DNA from: Copromyces sp. CBS 386.78
Taxonomy: Eukaryota > Ascomycota > Sordariomycetes > Sordariales > Sordariaceae
DNA: 64,000 nt
NCBI GenBank assembly: GCA_030685235.1
Contig: MU839117.1
Coordinates: 1 to 64,000, forward strand
Reading direction: 5' to 3'
The notes under the pieces are model-generated. The model made no database searches, had not been told where the DNA came from, and saw only the letters and a list, made by a program, of their open reading frames with translations. The position numbers and the translations under genes were made by a program. This document shows positions 35,732-48,720 of the stretch, piece after piece (the first letter of the stretch is position 1; each line of letters starts with the position of its first letter).

Positions 35732-36178
35732 AGGAACATCCCCTGGGTGCATGGTTGATGGGTGTTTGGGGCGTTGGGTATCTTTCTTTTTGTCCTGTGT
35801 GATAACAGTTCATCTGTATGATAGCGGTAGTCAGAAGCGTATGGTGTAGGATTATGAAGATGAAGTTTGACTAGAAAGGGGTCTTCAAGCGTTGCTCATT
35901 CGACTTGGTCGAGCTTTGATGTTCATCATTCTCTTGTACAATAGTTTCACGTACGTCAAAAGTTGGCATTGGGCCTCGTTAACAGATTCATTCCAGTGTC
36001 CTTTGCCTGTAAGAATCTGGTACTATGGGGAACCATTGGAAGCTGATATCGTTTCTTCATTATGTGTAGAAGTAGTATGCTACTGGCTAAGCGCCTCTGC
36101 CTCACTAACATCCGTCCATTCAGTCCGGGTCAGTCAAGGCTATGTTCACAACTCTCTATCCCTCATCCCCTTCCTCTC
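35732..36178. other. 3' intergenic between convergent genes
   Basis: 447 bp shared by the 3' ends of the Qri7-type gene (plus) and pre2 (minus). T-rich stretches are present on both strands, as expected of 3' UTRs. No gene is seen. Confidence 0.6.
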
Positions 36179-37238
36179 TTAAACGCGGGTCGAAACATCC
36201 TCGTTGAAGTCGCTCGTGACGTTGCTGAACTCGCCCTTCTCCAGCTTGGTCTTCCAGAAAATGGGGTTCGTGTCGTTGAAGCCGTGCTTCTCCCATCCCG
36301 ACTCCTTGACGTGGTAAAGGTTGATGAAGCCACCAGAGTAAGCATCACGATGTGTAGCGGCCAAAATGCTCCTGCGTCCCAGCTCAAGCGCCTCCTCCGT
36401 CGTCAAGTCGTATCTATACTCGGCGTCCAAGACACCATACGCAAAAGTCTGACCGGATCCGACACAGAACAAGTTACCCGCCAATCTGGTGCCGTCCGAA
36501 TCGATGTAGTAAAGCGCGGGACCTTCCTCCTTGGTCACGCCGGCGCACATGGTGCCCATGGACAGGCCCATGCCCTTGTACTGGTACACCAGGTTGGCGA
36601 GAATCTTGGAGGCAGCGGCGACGCTGATGCGGCGCTTGTGCCGAAGCTCGTGCAGCCGGCACTGCATACCCAGCCACGCCAGCCAGTACTGGCAGTCGGC
36701 GGCGCCGCCCGCCATGGTGCCCAGAAGGTCGCTGTTAATCTCAATAACCTTCTTCACCGTCTGCGAGGCAATCCAGTTACCCGCCGTGGCGCGGGAGTCC
36801 GTCGCCACCACGATGCCGCCTTGGAAACGGAAGGCCAGTGTGGTGGTGCCGTGGGCGATTTTGATGGGGCACGAAGGGTTGGCGCGGTCGTCGGTTGCGG
36901 CGCGGAGCCAGGAGGAGGGCTGGTTTTGTTACAGTGGTTAGCTATTTGTTATCATCATCATTCGTCTATCATCGTCGTCGTGGCACCGTTATCGACGGGG
37001 TCTGGCTAGCTAGCTGGGATAGGGCAAACAGGAGGAGGAACGGGCCGGAGGGGTACTTGGAGGGGCACTGCGAGGAGGGGGAATGATGAATAGGGAGACG
37101 CACATGAGCTACTGGAGGCATGGAGAACTTGAGGGACAGAGGAGGCTGAGTTTCGCAAAGGTCTTGCTGTTCCTCTTCCGAGAAGAGCTCATTCTGCTGG
37201 TAAGCCGGACGGCTGTACTTTGCGACAAGCGCATCCAT
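36179..37238 (-). CDS. pre2: 20S proteasome subunit beta5 (Pre2), chymotrypsin-like protease
   Basis: CDS is complement(join(36179..36919,37104..37238)), 291 aa; one 184-nt intron (GTGCGT...AACCAG, branch CTAAC). This N-terminal nucleophile protease supplies the chymotrypsin-like site of the 20S core. A 69-residue propeptide ends 'CPIKIAHG', followed by catalytic Thr70 (TTTLAF). Downstream are the conserved '[18 protein letters not shown]' (Asp and substrate-pocket region), 'KKVIEIN', '[13 protein letters not shown]' with the structural Gly-Gly, '[17 protein letters not shown]' and '[16 protein letters not shown]'. The length fits the family. The start ATG is the only good one, preceded by a UTR-like region. 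Expected to be essential and constitutive. Confidence 0.97.
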
Positions 37239-38815
37239 GATGATCGATTAAGTTGTTTGAATGGAGGAGTGTTCTATGTTCGGTGTGCGGTTCGGCGCTT
37301 CCCAAATACTGTATGGGAAGCTGTATAGATTGTTGCGTGAGAGATACGTTCGGCGGGGAGGGCGACGACGAAAGTTGGAAGACGACTGTTTGAGATGATG
37401 GTGATGATGTTGACGTTGAATGGGTTGTCAGTGGAGGCGTTCGTTCACTGTTGTTAGCCTGGCAAGGTAGCTATGGCGGCGTCAGCGGCCGTGGGTAGCG
37501 AGTGGAAGGCGGGCAGTTTGGAGCTCCCTACACGCAGGGTGCCCACCCAACCAGGCAGCTCCCCACGCACGCGTTCATCAGCTTGGGCGGCCCTTAGGTT
37601 GCTCAGCGTGTAACTGCGGCCCCGCCAGCTGGCAGCACAGGAAGTACCTTTGTACTGTCTTGGCATCGAATGCCATGTTGAATGGTACGGTATTGAACAT
37701 CAACAGTTTTAACTAATATTCATGAAGATGAACTCATGAGCCGGAATTCACCAGGATGAACTAGCAGTTCACAAATTTACGTATGGCCAAAGAATCTTTG
37801 TTCACTTCTTTACACATGTTGTACAGTGGTGTTTTCAATTACTCTCAGCCACATAACTAGCCCTCGCTCCCTACAGAGCACCGGGCATAAGAATGCTTCG
37901 GCCATTTCTTGCGCCGCCTCCGAGATATGGATAGGAGTATGAATGTTAGGATGAGGCGACGCGCACAACAGGGCCAGACGCGCTTTTCTTTCCTTTTGCC
38001 TTCTCCGTCCAACGCCATGGAAATGCACCTGGCGCTCGAACGCCACCCTCAGGTCCTGCGAGCTAATTTCCCGACCATATCGGCTTCACTTCTCCGCCTG
38101 AGGGCAAGGAGCAATATCCAAAGGCTCAAAGCACAAAATGTCGGTTTTCTCCCCTCTGCAGATTTTTGTCTTTCCCCAACACCAAAGCAAAGCCAAGTAA
38201 TATTCGAAAAGCCTGCCGGATAAGCCTCCTCAACCCGTTACCGGAAACCCGTATCCGAGCCAAACCGAATCCATGGTCAGACACAACGCAAGACACGACT
38301 TGGAAAGTGGCATTGACTGTTTGACGATCGGTATGACAAACACCTAGTCCACTCCTTCGTGCGCCAGACTCTCCCCCTGCCAGCTCTGAACCGAGTGGCT
38401 TTTGAAAAAGAAAGGGGTAAAATGAAAATGAAAAAGAACAAAAAGCCAAGTACCATTAAAGTAATCCTGTAACACCATGGCCAATGCATGCTTTCGCGTT
38501 GTCGTGATCAATGCAACCGGAAGGTCCTTCGAGACCTTCCGGGGTATATCTGCGGTTGTTGCCGCTTCTGAAAAAAATGATGTAGGCAGGTCGTCGTCGT
38601 GGTCGTTGTTGCGGATCCACTTTCGCGCGCCATGCTCTGGCATCAGATGCGATGTTTGGATGGTGGCCCATCGAGCGGAATTGTTTTGTGTTATTGTGTT
38701 CTCCAGGTTGAAGAACTTCAGCCGAGTCGAAATCGTTGCGAGTTTAGTTTGTTCGCCGTGGCCTCCTTCTGGAAAATGGATTTGGTTAATAAGAGTGGTC
38801 TAGCCAAGTGGTAGA
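37239..38815. other. Intergenic: pre2 promoter and 3' flank of the Reg1-like gene
   Basis: About 1.6 kb. The left part should hold the pre2 promoter and the right part the 3' UTR of the next minus-strand gene. Overlapping short frames only. No GGTGGCAAA-type proteasome element was noticed, but this was not scanned exhaustively. Confidence 0.5.
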
Positions 38816-40613
38816 TTATCTCTTCCACCCAACGTTCCAGATAACGTGGACTATGTCCCGGGCCGTATTTACCGTATCAATGACCCGGCCTAGAAGGCCT
38901 TCACTGTTCGAGTTTTCGCCTTGCTCGTAGGGCATGAACATGCCCGACTCGGTTCTCCTCATGCCAGCTGGTTCTTTCGAAAGACTGGCAGACGAAGTTG
39001 AACGACGGAGCCCACCGAGCGAACCTTCCGCGGATTTTGCGGAGGACCAAATTGACGTCGGCTCCTCGTCATCTTCATCCTCCTCGTCATCGCTGTCAAC
39101 AAAAAATCTGCCGGACTTCTTGGCCGGACGTAACGTCTCCTGAGATGAAGAAGGGGACAGTGCTGTTCCCCTAAACACACCAGTGCTGTGCTTCATGGCC
39201 GATTCCGTTGGTTCGGGGGTGTCCTCCCGATATTTGAGGGTAGTTGAGGGCAGCATGGCAATTGTCCTGCTCTCTCCACCGCTGTGGCTGTGGCTCTTTT
39301 TCTTCTTCAACACAGGTCTCAGCTTCTTCCCTTTCGTCCGCTTCATCATGATTGCGCCGTCATCCGAGTCGCTGTTGTAGTTGATTTCGGGCTCGACGTC
39401 GTCTTCATCGTCGTCCCCTTTGATTTCCACAGCAATGCACTGTGCTACCTGCTCGTTGAAGTGGATGTGCTTTCGCTCACCGCTAGGAGATACGAGACCG
39501 GAAGACACAGCCGTCGGAAACAGACTGTTGTCATTGCTGAGGCCGCGAGACGAGAATGGGAAGGTGACAAAATCGGTGTTGGCTCGGTCTAGACCAGGTC
39601 GTCTACTTGTCTTCTTGAGACATCCTTTCTGTTGTGCTTGTACAGCTGCCGCCGCCTGTTTGACGAGTGATGACGCGGATAGAGATCTCTGAAGCATGAG
39701 CTCTGACATGCTCCTCTTCTTCAGGATAGGCTTTTTCGCGAACGAGTTTGTCTTGGACATCCTTGCACTGTTGTTACTCGAGTTGTTGGAGTGTATTGAA
39801 GGACCGGTCTGCAAGGGCCCGTACAGCCATGTCACATCGCAATCTTTCAGCCTATGAAATTGTCAGTTATCCAGAACGCGACGGTGGAAAAACCAGCCGG
39901 AAAACATACCAGTTCAACGTCTCGGGAGAAACTGTGCCAAGGTTGTTCTTAGACTTCATCCACGTTCTCCAAGAAGCATTCTCTAGCCGAGCCGAGTTGG
40001 CATAATCTCCCCTTCTAGCAACAATATGCTTCCAAGATGACCAGATGTCCTCCTCGCGCCAGTTGTGCGAGAGATAGTCCACATGCCTGGAAGGCTGTAT
40101 TTTGATCGCTATGTCGTCCTCAGCCCTTTCATAAACCAGCTCCGGACTTTCGGGTCGGGAAGTGGGAGTAGACGTATCATTTCCAGACGGCGAGGAAGTG
40201 TACGACTGATCCGTTCGCGGGCTGGGTGGGGGTCCCGAATGCTCCACATGGTTGAAATAACCCACGTCCTCCTCATAACGCGGGAGGCGGCCCCCAAAGC
40301 CTCTCCGCGAAATAGCGGCTTCTAGTACATCTTCGTCATCGCTGTCCGAGGTAAGAGAGGGGTTCGTGACAGGCGTAGAAGAATCCGACAGCTCGGATGA
40401 TTCGAGGTGAATGCCGCGAGGGGAAGACGGGGCCGAAGACGGGGCCGAGTGGTCGAAGGCCTTTGACGAGTGGTGGTAGATGTCGCTGAGCCTGGACGTT
40501 GACGCCGATGTGTGGAAACCCGAGCGTTTTGTGTTGAACTTGGGCTGCGACTGAGATCGACGCAAGGGCGCCCCGAAAAACGTATCGTCGTCAGACGTGA
40601 TGACGACGGCCAT
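38816..40613 (-). CDS. Reg1/Hex2-like protein phosphatase 1 regulatory subunit
   Basis: CDS is complement(join(38816..39851,39910..40613)), 579 aa; one 58-nt intron (GTATGT...TCATAG) splitting a Trp codon. The N-terminal third is S/P-rich. The hallmark block 'SHNWREEDIWSSWKHIVARR' (182-201) followed by 'YANSARLENASWRTW' (204-218) is the DUF1752 domain of fungal Reg1-type proteins, which target PP1 (Glc7) to Snf1/AMPK in glucose repression. A PP1-docking RVxF-type motif, 'KHIHF', lies at 362-366. The rest is basic/Ser-rich with an acidic run (DSDDEEDEDDEE) and a conserved-looking C-terminal helix 'LGRVIDTVNTARDIVHVIW'. The open frame extends upstream to 41090, but the ATG at 40613 is preferred because upstream codons are UTR-like. 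Confidence 0.85.
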
Positions 40614-43600
40614 GGCTGAAAATTCTGAAAAAAAATCCTGATGACCTGCAAGCCACCTTCTCAATCCTTCTCCAACGTGCGACCAGAAAAGTCCGTCATA
40701 AGTATCCCTCGGACAGGAGGTGAGGCGAAGCAAAGTCGGAGTTTCGGGGCAAAATGTGGGTTGTCGTCGCTTTGCTTTCGGTCTCGTAGCGAGTCTCGCG
40801 AACAAAGAGGGCTCGTGGTGGGTGCAAGAATAGGTAGCGCCGTCAATCGAGATGGGGCATGGGCATGTCGCGAAAAGACGGGGCAAGGCTGGCACAGGTG
40901 ACAGGCTGCTAAGGTAACGATGGGCTAGCGGGGATCCAAGGGCAAGGAAAAGGACAAACAAGAGAAGCTCAAGCAGTGAGCGCACCGGGTTCGGGAAGGC
41001 CAGAGGGGAGAGGAGTTTGCGCAAGGGAGGTGGTGGACGGAGAGAGAAGTTCCTTTGAATGGGTGTGCAGGTGTGTGGTGACCGGTCCACCGGAGTGTGA
41101 AGGGAAGTTGGGTGTAGTTAAGTGAAAAGGCACTAGAAGGTAGTAAGCGGGTGTGGGTATCAAATGCCCGTGGTTGTCCGTGGTAGGCAGGCCCTTGTCC
41201 GGCCGCCCCTGTCAACAGTGTGCGGCAGAACCTGAGAACGTGGGATGGTTGGGTCGGGGGGCAGACAGTGAGAGGGGCTCCTTCGCTGCCCGTGCTTGGT
41301 CGACGGGGGGGCGTGTGTTGTTGTTTTGGGGGTAAGTACCTACCTACCGTTCACTACCTTAGAGCTTTGACGTATCTCAGGTTTCAGCGAGCGGGCAAGT
41401 ACACTTCACCTCAAGTCTGGCAACCAAGGTCGGGCAGAGGTTGCCAGAGCATGGGGGTTCCGCCGCCGACACTGTTCTCAAAGGGGAGGGCATACACAAC
41501 AGTCGGTACGTCGGGGGTGGCATGTTGGAGTTATATCATAGACGGCTTGTCATCGGGTCGTGCAAATGTACGCGAGTGGTCGCATAATTTGGCCATACGA
41601 TGATGACCAAGAGGATGGCAGCATGGCAGAGCTACAGGCTGTTAATGGGTCTCAACACGATATATACAGACCTAACTCTGGCTTATGTGCTCAGGCTACC
41701 TACTTTACCTTTACAGATAGAGGTCTACCTCTGCAATGTGGATGTGATCTGTACAGCAACTGAGCGCAAAACCAGGCAGCTACATGGCATATTTTGACAT
41801 CCAATGGAGGTGGAAGGCGTTCAGAGTCCGGGCCCGAACGACCACTCCTATCGACAACCGGAGAACCGACTGTGGGTCAAAGGGTACACGATTCTTTTTG
41901 ATCCTCTCTAGGCCTCGAGTTGGTGAGGTTGGCTCGTCCAGTGCTCGACAACTTTGGGCTAACGGTACGGCGGCTGGCCCAGGTTTGATCATACAGTTCG
42001 CAAACGGCCTGCTACCATACCTACTTCCAAACTCATTTCCAGCCTCGTCTAATTCTACACTTTTTGTGACGCATGGAACATGAGGTGAGTGGCTGTTGTT
42101 GAGTGCTGGTCACCGTGGTGAATCATCTTCACCACGGTACTAACAATCTGGGGAAGATAGATGAAATTACAATTCCCAGCAAGTACCGGGGTACAGCGGC
42201 CAAAAAAGCCTGTCAAAGTCGCTCGGGGATTCGCGATTGGGGGACGACGTAAAAAATGGAGCAGGGATTCCAGGTTGAAAATCGAGCTAGGCAAGAAAAC
42301 AAAAGCCGTCCCCAATGCTGCTCTGTTCCGTATGCTGCCGAAGCTCGAGAGAAGAAAGACAACGGCAGCGGAGGCGGTCTGGGAGTGCCCGTGCATCCAT
42401 TCAAAGGAACAAGCCCAAGCAAGGCTGCTCTCAAGTAGTGTAGGGGCAAGGCGAGCCCGAGATCTGAGGAAGCAATTTCCGTCTCAATCAGGACGGAAAA
42501 TTCGTTGAAGCGCGGAAGCCCTGCCGCAAGGTGAGATGGCCTGGTGAGGTGAGAAGGCCGCTTTGATGTTTTCTGGGGGATAACGCGGGCACGGCGGACA
42601 TTGAATGACGGGGGTGGTTTTTGGTGAATTTGGTGACTTTTTAAGGCCACCTGAGAATGACGGAGGCTTGCGGTTGGCCCGCTTCATCACGCTGAACCTC
42701 CAAGTGTTCTGGATGGTCCGGCTGGAAGGGAATGAAGCGGACAGGGGGCAATTAAGGCACGCAACGCCCGTGTGACCTTCTTCGGTTTCTCTGCTTGGTC
42801 AACGGCTGTTTTCCATTTCTTTTAGTCAAAAGGACGGGAGTTCAAGTGTCCATGAAATGGGAATTCCCGGATTCCCAACATTGGTTTCATGCTTTCATTT
42901 ATTAACTCGGTCCTCGGTCCTTTGAATTGCATTGCGCCTGTGCCGCCTTCCATGCCTTCTTTGCTTGATTTTAATCTCTTGGTCGGGTCGTCCGCGGGTT
43001 CTTGGATGCAACAGTGGAATTGGTGATGCCATCCTCCGTCAACTCGTCAAGGCTCTTGGGTCACCTCTTTGCTCACCTGTCCCAAAAGTTCCGATCTACA
43101 CCGGGAAGTGGTCGGATGCTCCAGGTAGGCTGAACATGTTGACTTTCAACGACGACAGCCCCGATCTCGAGTTATTCCGGAGCGCCGTACCTTGCGACCC
43201 CGCACCAACACAGACGGGACGAAAATCGGGCGGATAAGTCGACAATTTCCAAAAAAAAAAAAAAAAAAAAGATTCTTCAAGTCCAGGCCATCACGTTGCG
43301 CGGCAACCCTCGCGCTTCGGACCGTCATGGGGGTGTACAGTGGTACTCGAAAAAGGTCGTTTTTGGTCATCAGTGCCATCCAGAAGGAAATTTGATTTCA
43401 ACCATTCCGGCCATCTGACAGCATCTCATTGGCCGCCCCTCGTCGCTTCTCACCCCAGATGAAGTTCGATTCTGCAAGCACAGGGCAGCTTCTCCACCTG
43501 TAATGTACACGTACCGGTACCTGAGAGTCTAGAAGGAAGGAACCACTGGACAGGTACCGTCCATGATCTTCCAGGGCCCACGGCGAGGGGAGCCAGGGGA

Positions 43601-46600
43601 ACAGCCTCGCCCCCCGGCCTCGCTTGGACAAGTTCGACCTTTCCACTTCGACTTGCTCTTTTGTCTCCAAATTCCTTCCTTCGAGAAAACCGAGAACGAC
43701 GGGACCAAGACCTCCAAGAAGCATGCAACCAACAACCTAAGCCGGCAATTTCAGCATTTAGACCATGGTTTGTCGTCCCCTCGAGGTTGGCAAGTGATAT
43801 GCTTGGACGACTATGACACCTGCCGACGGAACGGCATGTTCAAAGCATCGTTCAAGCAACATCTACCTGCATTGCTCCGACTTCTCCCGCTGTCAAGAAA
43901 GGATCTCCCTCGGCCAGATGGCAACGGCTTGGATATGGATCATGGGCTGCCATCATGGCTCCGCCCGGCGAGCCCGTGACGCCCGTCAAATGTCAACACC
44001 GTTATTAATGCGTCCAGTGCCGTTGCCGAAAAAAAAGAAGGGCAAAAAACCGCACGGCCCTTTCTTTGATCGGTAATTCTTTCCATGTTTCCATGTTGCC
44101 CTGTCACCTGTAGCAAGTGTGTAAAAAAAGGGTTTATTTGTTTCCGAACCAGGCTTTTACAGCATCATCGACGGCAGGCCATCTCGCGCATCTGAAAGGA
44201 GCTGACATGCATCAAGCCCTCTCGCCATTCACAATGCACATTTGGAAGTGCCAACCCTATCCCCGAGTCTGTTTTACCCCGCCTTTGACAACTGAAACCT
44301 GCCCAAGTTTATGAATGGAGATCTGGAGATGCTCGTGACCTTTGGGTTGCACCGGCAGTCAGCAAGCAACAAGCAGCGCTCTCGCAACTCACGACAAGTG
44401 GTCCGCAGTGGTTTGGCATCTCTCGCCCCGGCAGAACTGGACAGCCCGTGAGCCCGACGCCCGTCAGACCAGCGCATGGGGTTGGGGTTGCCAGAGGGGA
44501 AATCATGGTGTTGAGCCTGGGAGGATCCGTCGTTACGGGAGCAAATCTCTTGACCTGTTAAGGCGGTTACCCCGGACTTTGATCCCCAGAAACTCCACCC
44601 CCTCCATATTTCCCTCCATCCAGTGCCTGTACCACGGGGCGTTAAATTGCGGAATGTGTGGAGTAATCCCCCAGAGCTGAGCCCGGGAAACCAGATGAAA
44701 GCGATCGGCTACATACCCAGCCTTCCAATATGGATTTGCATTGACTCTGCTCTATGCTGTAGTGTATTCGTCAGCGCTTTCCATCTCCCTTTTAACCGGC
44801 TGAACGGGCTTGGTGATCCCCTCGGTTTTACGCAGTACCTACGCTCGCTATCGGCCAAAGGACGGAGGTAAAGACAATACCGGTATGGGGTAATGACGAC
44901 GTCAACAACCCTTTCTTGATTCTTCATCAACCCTAGCTGGCTGAAGCAGTTGGCGATAACAGCAACTAACACCAGCTCTCAGATCTGCCAATGTTCAACG
45001 GATGCAAAGGAGACACCAAGTGACAGCTCAAGCTCGCTCGTAACTTGAAAGCTTCTCAAAAGCCTTGAGGGGCCAATCATACTGCGTCTTGAACACGCAC
45101 GCCTCATGGGAGCTGGTTCTGCCTTGCCTGTCTTACTTACATGTTTAGCGTACTCCGATGCCATGAGCAGCTACATTGAAGGGTTTGAGCCGCTAGGTGC
45201 CCCTTTATTATATTTTTATTTGCCGATTTACCAGTCCGCTAGAGCTTCATTTGTTTACTAACATTGAGCTATCACATTCAAGAAGGGCCTGCCTGGGTTA
45301 AATGTTACAAGGCACCCATATCTGCGGGCTCATTGCGTGCTTACCGAGTTGGTCTCAATTCCATTCGCTTCTTTACCTGCAAAGCACTTCTGCGTTGTCC
45401 TTGGCGAGGAGAAAAGAGGGGCATGTTGCAGCCGCAATGCATTGTCTGGATGACAAGCTGTAAGTCAATCCGAATCTACGATGGACATTGTGAGCTCTCA
45501 TTGTCTCTGCTACTGCCAATGAACCTCGGGGCAAGATGAAACGTCCGGAAGCAAGGACTTGAGGATCCTTTTCGTTATGGAGACCCTTTGCCGTGGAGAG
45601 ATCTTCCATCTCGGATCAAAAACGACATGACTTCGCGACACACATGAGCACACATCAACTATGGAAGCACACTTGGTAGTGTACTTACTTCCCTGCGGCA
45701 AGTATCACCCGCTCACGCATGTTACCGACACTACGAGAAAGCAATATGTCAATCCTACGACATATACATCAACAAGGCAATCTCCACGAGCTCCGGTAAG
45801 TAGACCCCTCCTGTTCCAACTAGCAATCCTCAAGTGGAGTTTGAAATGATCCCAGATCAACAGCCACTGCGGGCTGGGATGGAGGGTGATGGTGGCGATC
45901 AAAACTACTCGCTATTGATATAGGGATTGCTGTTACCGATCAACGACGAAACAAAGCGGCAGAGCAAACCAGATGTCGTCGCAGTGTAAATCGAAATCTC
46001 GAATCCCAAGACCACAATGACCAGATCTGGCAAAGATATCTCTACATGTACTTCAACCGACTGCCGAGTTATCGTTAAAGGACGTGGAGTAAAACAAGAC
46101 AACCACTGGTAAGTCGGCTCATAGCTCGGACGAACTGAGCCTATCCGATGGTCGACTACAGACATGGGATGACAGCACGGGGACCCGAGTACCTAGTCGG
46201 GACCTCTGACGACATCGCCCCATTTACCGTGCCTGTTTGAGGGTCTACACCAAGAATGGTCTGATGTTCTAACTCCTACAAGTACGTAGATGTCTGCTAT
46301 CAAGGCATCAATACGGATCTACTATGGACCGACCATGGCGATGTTTTTTCCTCCAAATTGACGGCTTAGAGGAGATCATGGAGTTCGGCGATCTACTGCG
46401 TATTGTGGTACAGATGTGGGCGAGCGATGGTTGACCACCTATCATCTTGCGCTGAGAAAAGTTTAGTATGAGGTAATGGGTAAGGTTTCAAAGTCTTCCT
46501 TTGATGAGGTTGCTGTAGCTGTACATTCGCGATGCCATCATCGTTCAGGATCTTCACTCGTGTCATCACCGACGGGTCCTCCCATCCTGCCTATCGTTTT

Positions 46601-48573
46601 TGCAGTTTTGAAGTACCGCTAAGCGGGTATACAAGAGAGGTGCTCATAGGCCTGTCTTGTTTTGGTTGGATTACACGAGAACTGCGGCTCTGAGTACTAT
46701 CTACCTACCTCTGGTAAGTACATCCTTCAGATTCTCCCAGTTAAGCGTTTGATGCACAAGGTGTAAGTGGTGCAATGACCTAGCTCTATCTCTGCCATTG
46801 ATACAACAATACCTCGCTATCGGAGGGGTAGTCGAGCGCTCCCCTAGCCAGTAAATTACTCCTTATCCAGAAACTTGATACCAGGTGTTGGAACACTTCC
46901 GGCAGATTTGACTTATGGTCAACGTTCGAGTGTTGACTTCCTGTACTCAAGCGCAGTCTCAAGCGATTTGATATCGGTGATTGGCCAATCATCCTCGCAC
47001 CTTTTAAGAGATGCTTTAGATCCGATAAGACTTTATGATCGCGACAATCTACCCAGAGCCGTTCATTGTTCCCCATCCCTGAAAGCGGACTTGACGACCA
47101 CGAGCGGGACGGAAGCGGGATACTGGGAAGCAAGGGAACATTGACAGATTAGATCGGAAAAGGTACCGGGAAGAGGCAGAGGGGTACTGGACCCCTTGTT
47201 CCCTTATCAGCAGGTTCAATTCTTTGTTGTCCTTCTGGAACGTTGTCAACCAACTGGGGAACCGCTCGGTGTCTCAGATTTTCATTCTTACCTTGCCTTA
47301 TCTTGCTTTGCCTCTACCATTCGTTCGTATCCCGCCCCGGTTCGACGTCTTACCGGTCTTTCGAGACTACCACAGCGACTTCGAGAGCTCCTACACGTCT
47401 GTCCCTTATCGCCGCACTCGGGTCGTCACCCTGCCACGAAGTTGGTATTCCGTTGCATCCAGCCAACGTTCCGTAATTCCTTGTCAGTACGTACATCGTC
47501 CTTTCTCTATCTCATTGCATACAATGTGACATGTGATACTTTCCTTCTCCGTACCCTCCACGAACTACTGTACATGCAGTACACTGTTCAGAAGCTGGTG
47601 TGTATAGTAGGTACATTATTAGATAACTGGCTTTTGCGAAGTACAACGATATGTGGGTGTATGCGAACTCGGTCCGCGAATGTGTTCATCCTGGGTAGTG
47701 TACCACCACGCCCTGCCATCCATCAACCACGATGTGCCTGCCTCATCGACCGTTGGCTGCATTTCCGGAGAGTCTCGTTGCATCGGTTCATACCCTATAC
47801 GGTCCTGGGCTGAATGTTATTCAAAAGTCGATATGACATCCCAAGAGGGGAGATTCTCTCCGGGCCTATCAAAGAATTCGTGTAGTTAGCGGCTCCCCCT
47901 GTTCTTTCCTTGCCTTGACTTCCAGATTCACTCGCGCACATATCCTCTTCTGGCCTTCGTTCCGAATTCCTATTGGTCGGTGAATATTGGGGGACTGTCT
48001 ATCCTTCTATGATTGCCGCAGCCCGCAAGTCTCAGACATCTGGACGTTGAAGAGCTATAGCTTCCGTGTAAAACCCGTGATTCGAAAACCGTTCGTGACC
48101 CCACGCACCGCACACCCTTCTTGGTGCCAGAACAAGTATGTCGTTCATCAACACATAAGCAGTCAATTCCGCGGCAAGACATTGACCTTTAGCGGTCCTG
48201 CATATCGACAAATTCACCGAATTCCCACCAACATAACATAGAATTTCCGACGTCTCACGAAGCACAATAACACCATCACCACCAACAAAAAACAACATCA
48301 CTGACTGACACCTGCGCACACGCCGAGGGAGTGTCCTCCGCATACTGTAATATACCTATGTGTAAGTAGAGTAGCACTGGCGGAAACGCCATGCGTTGAC
48401 CGAGATATGCAAGCTATCTAAATCTCTACAACCACCACCACACCACTACCACCCGCTTCATCGACATTAGATAAGTGACCGTCCATCTACCGCAGTATCT
48501 ACGGTACCAAGAAAGCTCGAACCTTTGAACCAAAAAAAATACAGGACGATGACCACCTTGTTAATCAATCGAG

Positions 48574-48720
48574 ATGTCCCCTATCCGATCCAGACTTACT
48601 TGCTCCGGCTTCAAGGGCGGTGATGGCATGTTTCTTCCTACCAACCCTCGGGCCGCGCACGAGGACACACGGAAACCCATTACATGGACGCCATCCGAGG
48701 AATACATAGACTTAGTTTAA
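48574..48720 (+). CDS. Small ORF, 48 aa, tentative
   Basis: ATG at 48574, stop TAA at 48718-48720. The peptide starts 'MSPIRSRLTCSGFKGGDGMF' and ends 'PITWTPSEEYIDLV', with a balanced amino-acid composition unlike random UTR. It is preceded by about 300 nt rich in CAACCACCACC and CATCACCACC, typical of fungal 5' leaders. That leader has a GTAAGT at 48,362 that could open a UTR intron. A shorter overlapping frame with an ATG 24 nt upstream (24 codons) would compete for initiation. No family is recognised; it may be a real small protein of an otherwise non-coding transcript or chance. Confidence 0.3.
   Translation: MSPIRSRLTCSGFKGGDGMFLPTNPRAAHEDTRKPITWTPSEEYIDLV

Noticed and set aside
36812..36919. 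Alternative start for the proteasome subunit within exon 2 (GTG at 36811)
   Set aside because: Would remove the propeptide and catalytic Thr; the spliced 291-residue model has the complete N-terminal part.
40614..41090. N-terminal extension of the Reg1-like frame by 159 codons
   Set aside because: The added part is rich in P/L/R/C without conserved features and precedes the good MAVVITSDDD start; it is read as 5' UTR.
43248..43270. A21 homopolymer, possibly a retroposon poly-A tail
   Set aside because: No flanking target duplication or retroposed coding sequence is seen upstream; treated as a simple homopolymer.
43563..43979. 138-codon ATG-initiated plus-strand frame
   Set aside because: No recognised domain, second half with poor codon bias, overlapped by three minus-strand frames; could be a chance frame, though a hypothetical gene is not excluded.
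47196..47813. 205-codon frame with two overlapping plus-strand frames
   Set aside because: All three plus frames are open because the region is C/T-rich leader-like DNA; no motif, and the frame opens at a non-ATG codon.
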